Made by a program: the position numbers and the translations under genes. The notes under the pieces were generated by a model, which saw nothing but the letters and a program-made list of their open reading frames with translations, searched no databases and was not told where the DNA came from. Positions 59,241 to 64,000 of a DNA stretch of 64,000 nucleotides are shown here, in pieces; positions within the stretch are counted from its first letter, which is position 1; each line of letters begins with the position of its first letter. This stretch comes from Heterobilharzia americana (Eukaryota; Platyhelminthes; Trematoda; Strigeidida; Schistosomatidae): contig OX104130.1 of NCBI GenBank assembly GCA_944470555.2, positions 59,553,491 through 59,617,490 of the forward strand, in the 5' to 3' direction.

Positions 59241-59940
59241 ATAATTTATTTGTAGTTAATTTATCGCTCTATTCGACTTTGAAAATGTTAAATTTCTTAA
59301 GCATTTTTATATCCTATTTCTCTAAGAAGAAACCATAGTATCGCGTAAGTTTCACTTTCGATTATACTATATTTGAATAAAGGAGAATAAAAAGTAGACA
59401 TGTATGGCAGAGGAAATGTTTTTATACCTTTCGATGAATTAACTTTCGAAGCTGTACATATGTGAACATATACTGAACAATGAGAAAAAAGTAGGACAAT
59501 GATGAATATTGTCTAGAAAAGTGTTAGAATATACAGGAAAAAGAATTATAACGAAGAAATAAACAGTAGATTACTCTTCCAATAAGGGAATTATTCCAAA
59601 TGGTCACTACCTCGTAATAACTGTGAGAAATACTGAGGTTGAAAAGCATACAAGTACTGTACTTTATCTCAAAGCTAGATTACTAATTCTTTTCTCCTTT
59701 CCTCAGTATGGTTCAAAGGTGTTCATGAGTGTATTTTTCAAGTGCATGGTATTTCCGATAAACATCAGTTAAAGAAATCAAAAATCTAATCCTGCTAGAT
59801 AAATAATGTATAATTTTTGATTGAAATATTGAAATTTTATTTATTTTCAATTGAGTGAGTATAGTGTTTTAATATAATATTTTGATAAATTGACTGAGTC
59901 CATGATACTAATAATTTTCTGCTGTTATACAGGAGAAAAT
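59241..59940. other. AT-rich sequence, nothing recognised
   Basis: No supported feature. Confidence 0.4.
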
Positions 59941-59944
59941 TGCT

Positions 59945-60090
59945 CGACCTCTGTCTACAGAGGAGCTCCTATGCAGATGCCTCGGTCCTGCCACATATTC
60001 ATGATGTTATACTCATCTTATTGACTATCAGTGGAATCTAGGATGCGCTTTTTGTCCTATGTGGGACTTTTCAGCTGGATATCCTATGAC
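59945..60090 (-). mobile_element. Sm-alpha-like SINE relic: hammerhead plus tail
   Basis: Minus strand: ribozyme remnant at 60085-60033, followed by the SINE tail to 59945 (the plus strand AGGAGCTCCTATGCAGATGC corresponds to GCGCTCCTATGTGGATACC in the 691 unit). The core box is CTGAAAAG and the GAAA box reads CAAAAAG, so catalysis is lost. The partial unit has the same limits as 691-886. Confidence 0.6.
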
Positions 60091-60570
60091 TTCAGTAAAT
60101 TGGATAGCATAGACTTTTAAGATAATCTAAATTGCCAAAGCTCTTGTGGATTCGTATCAAAAGGTTTGTATAGTTTTCCACTATCTTCTACTGAATAATT
60201 CACTTGGTTACTCCTATCTTCCTCCGGATCTTACTAGTCAAGTAACGTTTTTTTATGAGAAATAAGTATCACTTTTTCGTAAATTCAGTGAGATATTTAT
60301 ATAGGAAGATATTATAAAGTGAACTTTAATCTATTTCAGAGATTCAAAACTGTTTACTGAAAGCTTCAGAAATGTACACCTAAGAAATGATTTACGGTGC
60401 GAGTAAGTGCATCAAAAGTAACCTTTGGTTGTTGGTAGATAGATGACTTAGAGCAAAGGTAAGTTGATTATGTTAAACACTTAAGCTTCGTAGCTACCAA
60501 CTGATGTCTTACACCACCTGAACTTCACTAAAATGATTCTCAACTGAAAAAGTAGATCTTTTGTTTCTAA
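60091..60570. other. AT-rich sequence, nothing recognised
   Basis: No supported feature. Confidence 0.4.
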
Positions 60571-60574
60571 ATAT

Positions 60575-61085
60575 CATGAAGTATTTCAGCACAAAGAACA
60601 AGATCCAGATTTTCAATACCAGCGTCAAATCAGTGCTCCTATATGGTTCAAAAACTTGGCGCGTTACGAAAAAGATTTCCAACAAACTACAGACATTCAT
60701 CAACAACTGCCCACGCTGGCTCGTTACTGAAGATCAGATGGCCAGAATGATGAGAATAAGCAACAAGGAACTCTGACAACGAATCAACCAAGAACCAATG
60801 GCTCAACAAATATGCAGAAGGAAGTGGAGATGGATTGGGCATACACTGAGAAGACCGACTGGGGACATCAGGTGGCAGGCCAGTTGCTCGAGTGGGACCC
60901 AGATAGGAAGCGACGAGTTGGGGGTCCGAGGTGAGGGTGACATGGAAGAGATCGTGCGAGGAGGAAATGAGTGCTTGTTGGCAGTGGTGGAGCCGGGTTG
61001 AAAAGATTGCAGAGAAGAGAGTGGAGTGGACACATGCTATTGAATCTCTATGTTCCATTAGGAACCCAAGGGACAAATAATAATA
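60575..61085 (+). pseudogene. RTE-clade LINE copy F, short 3' fragment
   Basis: 5'-truncated just before STKNKIQIFNTSVKSVLLYG, then WRVTKKISNKLQTFINNCPR, WLVTEDQMARMMRISNKEL, a stop, then CRRKWRWIGHTLRRPTGDIR and further to the GGGACAAATAATAATAA tail. Few lesions, so probably among the younger copies of the family in this window. Confidence 0.82.
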
Positions 61086-61860
61086 ATTTGATTCGTTCAA
61101 ATAATCAATATTTTATAAATTCATATAGTATTACCATTACACGATTGACTTTTGAGGGTTTTTATGAAGTGATAAGGTTGTTTAAGAGTCTATAAACGTA
61201 AAATAATATTAACCTTATACTTGGTAGTGTCCCAGTATGTACACCACAGTTCGATAATAAGAAAATCCCGTTCACTAATGTTGAGGAAATTTATCTTTTC
61301 TAGTTGGTATAGTAAATTACAGTATCAATATGAATGTGGTCAGACATTTCAAGTCAACACAATTCTAGCAATACTAACATCAGTCAAATGATAAATTGTG
61401 TTTAATTTCATATCTCTATTCCTTAGCATACTTCATGTACTTCTAAGGCTTTTTAAATTTTGTTTTGCAAATGTTCTAAATATGCTTTCACCCTACAACT
61501 CTCATAATATAGCAGACAAATCCTCGACGTTTAGCACCTATCTTCAAGGTTTATCTGAAACCTCTCGAAAACTAATGTTTTCTCAGAGGTTGCAATCCTT
61601 TTGCTCAATGATTGATAAAGTACAGTGCATTGCATTATCATTCCACTGAAACCAACAAACAGGTTGGGTTCTTGTGCCACATAGTTCGATTAGCACATGG
61701 GACTTGATAGTTTTTTGTTCACTACATGGTAAGAAATCTATATAACAAACAAATATGTTTTATTCATGTAGTGACTATTTTAGGAAAACAGTAACTGATT
61801 CTACCTGCTATAGTCTACACATACTTGATATAGCCGAATCAGACAGTCGCGTTCAATCAC
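61086..61860. other. AT-rich sequence, nothing recognised
   Basis: An open 83-codon frame at 61398-61649 (FISLFLSILHVLLRLFKF and on) is preceded by T-rich sequence. It has no recognised domain, and I do not call it a gene. Confidence 0.35.
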
Positions 61861-61865
61861 AGCTG

Positions 61866-62045
61866 TATTTATGTGAGGGGCTGTGGCTCATAAGTTTAGG
61901 AAGATGACTTCCAACTAACGGGTCGTTTTTCGAATCCCATTCTACCTGCCGAGGTTTGAGAAGCCAGGTAGTATCGTTGGCCCTCATACAATAGATGTAA
62001 CTTACTACCTACTGCACAAATATGCACGAGGTTGGGGAGTGCATT
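61866..62045 (+). mobile_element. Second SINE family, copy 3
   Basis: The tRNA-like head GGGGCTGTGGCTCATAAG is followed by TTTTTCGAATCCC as B box, then TCTACCTGCCGAGGTTTGAG, AGCCAGGTAGTATCGTTGGC, and CTACTGCACAAATATGCACG. It corresponds to 49935 and 48430. Confidence 0.65.
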
Positions 62046-62670
62046 TCAACTTCATTGTATCTATGTAACTTCCTTTCTACATGATTAGCAAAAGCATGAG
62101 TTAGTTTATCTCAGAAATACTGACCTCAAATAAGTCATCCTGAAATAATGAACTGCAATGCAAAAGTACTTCACTAAATAAATAGAACAATACTATTAAA
62201 GGTACTGCTAAAAGGTTAGGATGTTTGTAGAATTTCAGTGAGGTAGAGAAATTAACATACAACGTTTCACGACCTCGTGGAACCCGCCTCTTCAGAAAAG
62301 AAGCTCAACTTTTGCAATTCTACCGCACCAAATTATAATTTTGAAGTTCATTACAATCTAACCTAAACATAGTAAATATTAAGACTTTTTTCAGATACAT
62401 ACATTCCTCAAGAGTGTTTAAATCAGAGGGAAAGAAACGAGAAAACCTTTGGAAGATGGGTTTCATAATAAATAAATGGCCTCCATTAAGCAATAAATTT
62501 CCACTTCGAGTAAATAACTTTGGTACATTTGGCTTACTCTTACTAACTATTAATTTGTAGTAAACTTTTAAGTATTAAGGTGACTCAGTGTTATGTGGTT
62601 CAGACTGCCAAACATCAGTGAGGATTATGAAGTCTTTCCCAGCATATGTATGTATTTCAAAAACAATAAA
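62046..62670. other. AT-rich sequence, nothing recognised
   Basis: No supported feature. Confidence 0.4.
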
Positions 62671-62675
62671 CTTAT

Positions 62676-62934
62676 AACTATTTATTGACATACTTGTTAT
62701 TCTCCGTTGTTTTGTTGGATCGAATTGTTCGACTTCTGTTGGCGTATGGGTTCCTATGTGGATGCCTTGATATTGCCTGAATGTTAATTATAAAAATTTG
62801 GTTGATTATGACTAGCAGAAGAATTCAGGACGCGCGTTTCTTCCCATTTGGGACTCGTCAGCTGGATGTACCTGCACCCCAGTCATGTTGTCCCCACTAA
62901 GACTCGAACCTCATACCCGTCGCTTCAACGTACG
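62676..62934 (-). mobile_element. Sm-alpha-like SINE unit, left arm of inverted pair
   Basis: The minus strand starts inside the tRNA-like head (the B box GGTTCGAGTCT is kept as AGACTCGAACC; the A box is cut off). It then has the ribozyme at 62872-62821 and the complete tail to GTATGTCAATAAATAG near 62680. It is joined directly to a plus-strand unit at about 62935. Confidence 0.8.
62821..62872 (-). ncRNA. Hammerhead ribozyme, best preserved copy in the window
   Basis: The minus strand has CTGACGAG (position 7 may be any base), TCCC/GGGA stem II, intact GAAA, a short ACGC/GCGT stem III, and triplet GTC with cleavage expected between 62829 and 62828. Stem I is ACATCCAG with CTGAATTC. The only lesions are a G-A mismatch at the base of stem II and one mismatch in stem I. 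Schistosome hammerheads of this type are known to self-cleave; activity here is inferred. Confidence 0.8.
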
Positions 62935-63178
62935 ATAACAAGTATGTCAATAAATAGTAATAACTATCAGCCGTTGTACAAGAAGTGGCTATTGTTCCTC
63001 CATGGCATAATGGATAACACCTTGGCGTTTGAAGCGGTGGGTACGGGGTTCGAGTCTCAGCGGGAACAACATAACTGGGGTGCAGGTACCTCCAGCTTAC
63101 GGGTCCCAAACAGGACGAATCACGTGTACTGGATTCTCCTGCTAGCCACAACCAACCAAATTATAATAAACTTATAAT
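62935..63178 (+). mobile_element. Sm-alpha-like SINE unit, right arm of inverted pair
   Basis: The plus strand begins with the tail end (GTATGTCAATAAATAGTAAT), then the full tRNA-like head (A box 63003-63014, B box 63047-63057), the ribozyme remnant at 63083-63138 and CCACAACCAACC. The tail start before the head shows it was copied from a tandem multimer. Ribozyme core CTTACGGG and GAATCAC in place of GAAACGC make it inactive. Confidence 0.8.
63083..63138 (+). ncRNA. Hammerhead ribozyme, decayed copy in right arm
   Basis: G5 is T and A9 is G in the first core box, GAAA is GAAT, and the triplet is GTA. Stem II GTCC/GGAC is intact. It is a fold remnant only. Confidence 0.7.
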
Positions 63179-63179
63179 T

Positions 63180-64000
63180 CTCAAGCTGATATACTATTTC
63201 CTATATCTCACTTAAATGAAAGAGTAAACTCTTGAAGTTTTCTATATCTCTTATTTCTGAATAAAAGTGCTCAAAGTATCATTGACGCAGTCATCATCAT
63301 AATGATAACCACTTGAAAAGAAACAATTCTATAAGTTATTATTATTTGTAGTAATAATAATAACAATAATAGTAGTCTTAGTGACAATAGTTGCAGTAGC
63401 AGTAATGGTCAATGAAGATTTTACACAAAAGAAACAAGTATATGCAATTTACTCTAATAACTACCGAATTATATTAATCATATTTGTTTTAAAGACACTG
63501 TCAGCTTTTACAAGTGAAATGACATGAAAACGACACTGAACGAATTGCAAAGAGTTTAGTGTCTTAATACAGGAAATACAGATTTTCGAATAGGTGAAAT
63601 AAACTATTCTCAATCTTTTTACTAAGTTTCATATAATGACTTATCGAATAACTTTTTGAATTAGTAAGATTTTCTAAAGTCAAGTTATTTTTAGCGTATT
63701 TCACTGTAAATTATTTATATACTACCTTGATATGCAATATACTTGCTGTACACAGAAAGCATTAAAGCAAGACATTATGAATCAGTTACTAGGTACTCGT
63801 ATTAGTAAATAATAGGGGATCACTAGCTGCTAATTCTTTTTATTTGGTAACATATCTTACATGTTTTATTCATTCCATTAAAGTTTTGATATTTGTTATA
63901 AATATTTTGGGTTTAGAAAGGGTAGCAGAAGAAGATTAGGCAGTTGTATCTATACTTCATCTATATTGTACGAGACAGTTATGATAATAGTTTTATAAGA
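63180..64000. other. AT-rich sequence with interrupted AAT repeats
   Basis: An irregular TTATTATT/AATAATAAC run lies at 63337-63400. Otherwise nothing recognised. Confidence 0.4.

Noticed and set aside
60687..61100. 137-codon minus-strand ORF over RTE copy F
   Set aside because: It is the antisense shadow of a conserved LINE region. The same antisense frame recurs at 45000 and 3900.
63000..63062. tRNA gene on the plus strand
   Set aside because: Same SINE head as above, with no cloverleaf.
1..64000. CRISPR array, operon or phage-like system
   Set aside because: No regularly spaced direct repeats, no dense coding and no ribosome binding site pattern. The window is eukaryotic.

Overview
The window looks like nuclear DNA of a blood fluke, most likely Schistosoma. 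Evidence: very AT-rich flanks; tRNA-headed SINEs that carry a hammerhead ribozyme (the Sm-alpha type of schistosomes); several families of RTE-clade LINEs resembling schistosome SR2-type elements; CR1-clade LINEs; and Penelope-like elements with a GIY-YIG endonuclease. The species cannot be fixed from the sequence alone.

One host gene is well supported. Its 3' end lies on the + strand at 2138-9777. Three exons (2138-2380, 6559-7047, 9579-9716) are all joined by phase-0 introns. They encode the last 289 residues of a type I membrane protein: one complete EGF-like domain, a second EGF split by a 4.2 kb intron, a thrombospondin type-1 domain, a transmembrane helix and a 12-residue cytoplasmic tail. 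An AATAAA signal follows at 9772. Its 5' exons lie to the left of the window. Its introns hold a sense RTE fragment (3095-4245), an antisense endonuclease relic (7500-8245) and SINE pieces.

From about 10.0 to 34.9 kb there is a dense block of retroelements, clearly richer in GC than its flanks from about 12.7 kb onward. In order it holds a Penelope-like element (+), a second Penelope family (-), a CR1 copy (-), an RTE copy (+), an unrecognised GC-rich stretch with an 81 bp direct repeat, a second RTE copy (+), a nearly full-length CR1 element (-, about 27.6 to 23.6 kb), and about 7 kb of decayed sequence that I cannot classify. All are broken by stops or frameshifts.

From 34.9 to 64 kb the DNA is AT-rich with scattered 5'-truncated LINE fragments of three RTE families, three SINE families, microsatellites and three weak candidate host exons. 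Sm-alpha-like units at both ends of the window carry hammerhead ribozymes at different stages of decay, and at both ends the units sit as inverted pairs. No rRNA gene, true tRNA gene, CRISPR array or prokaryotic operon is present.
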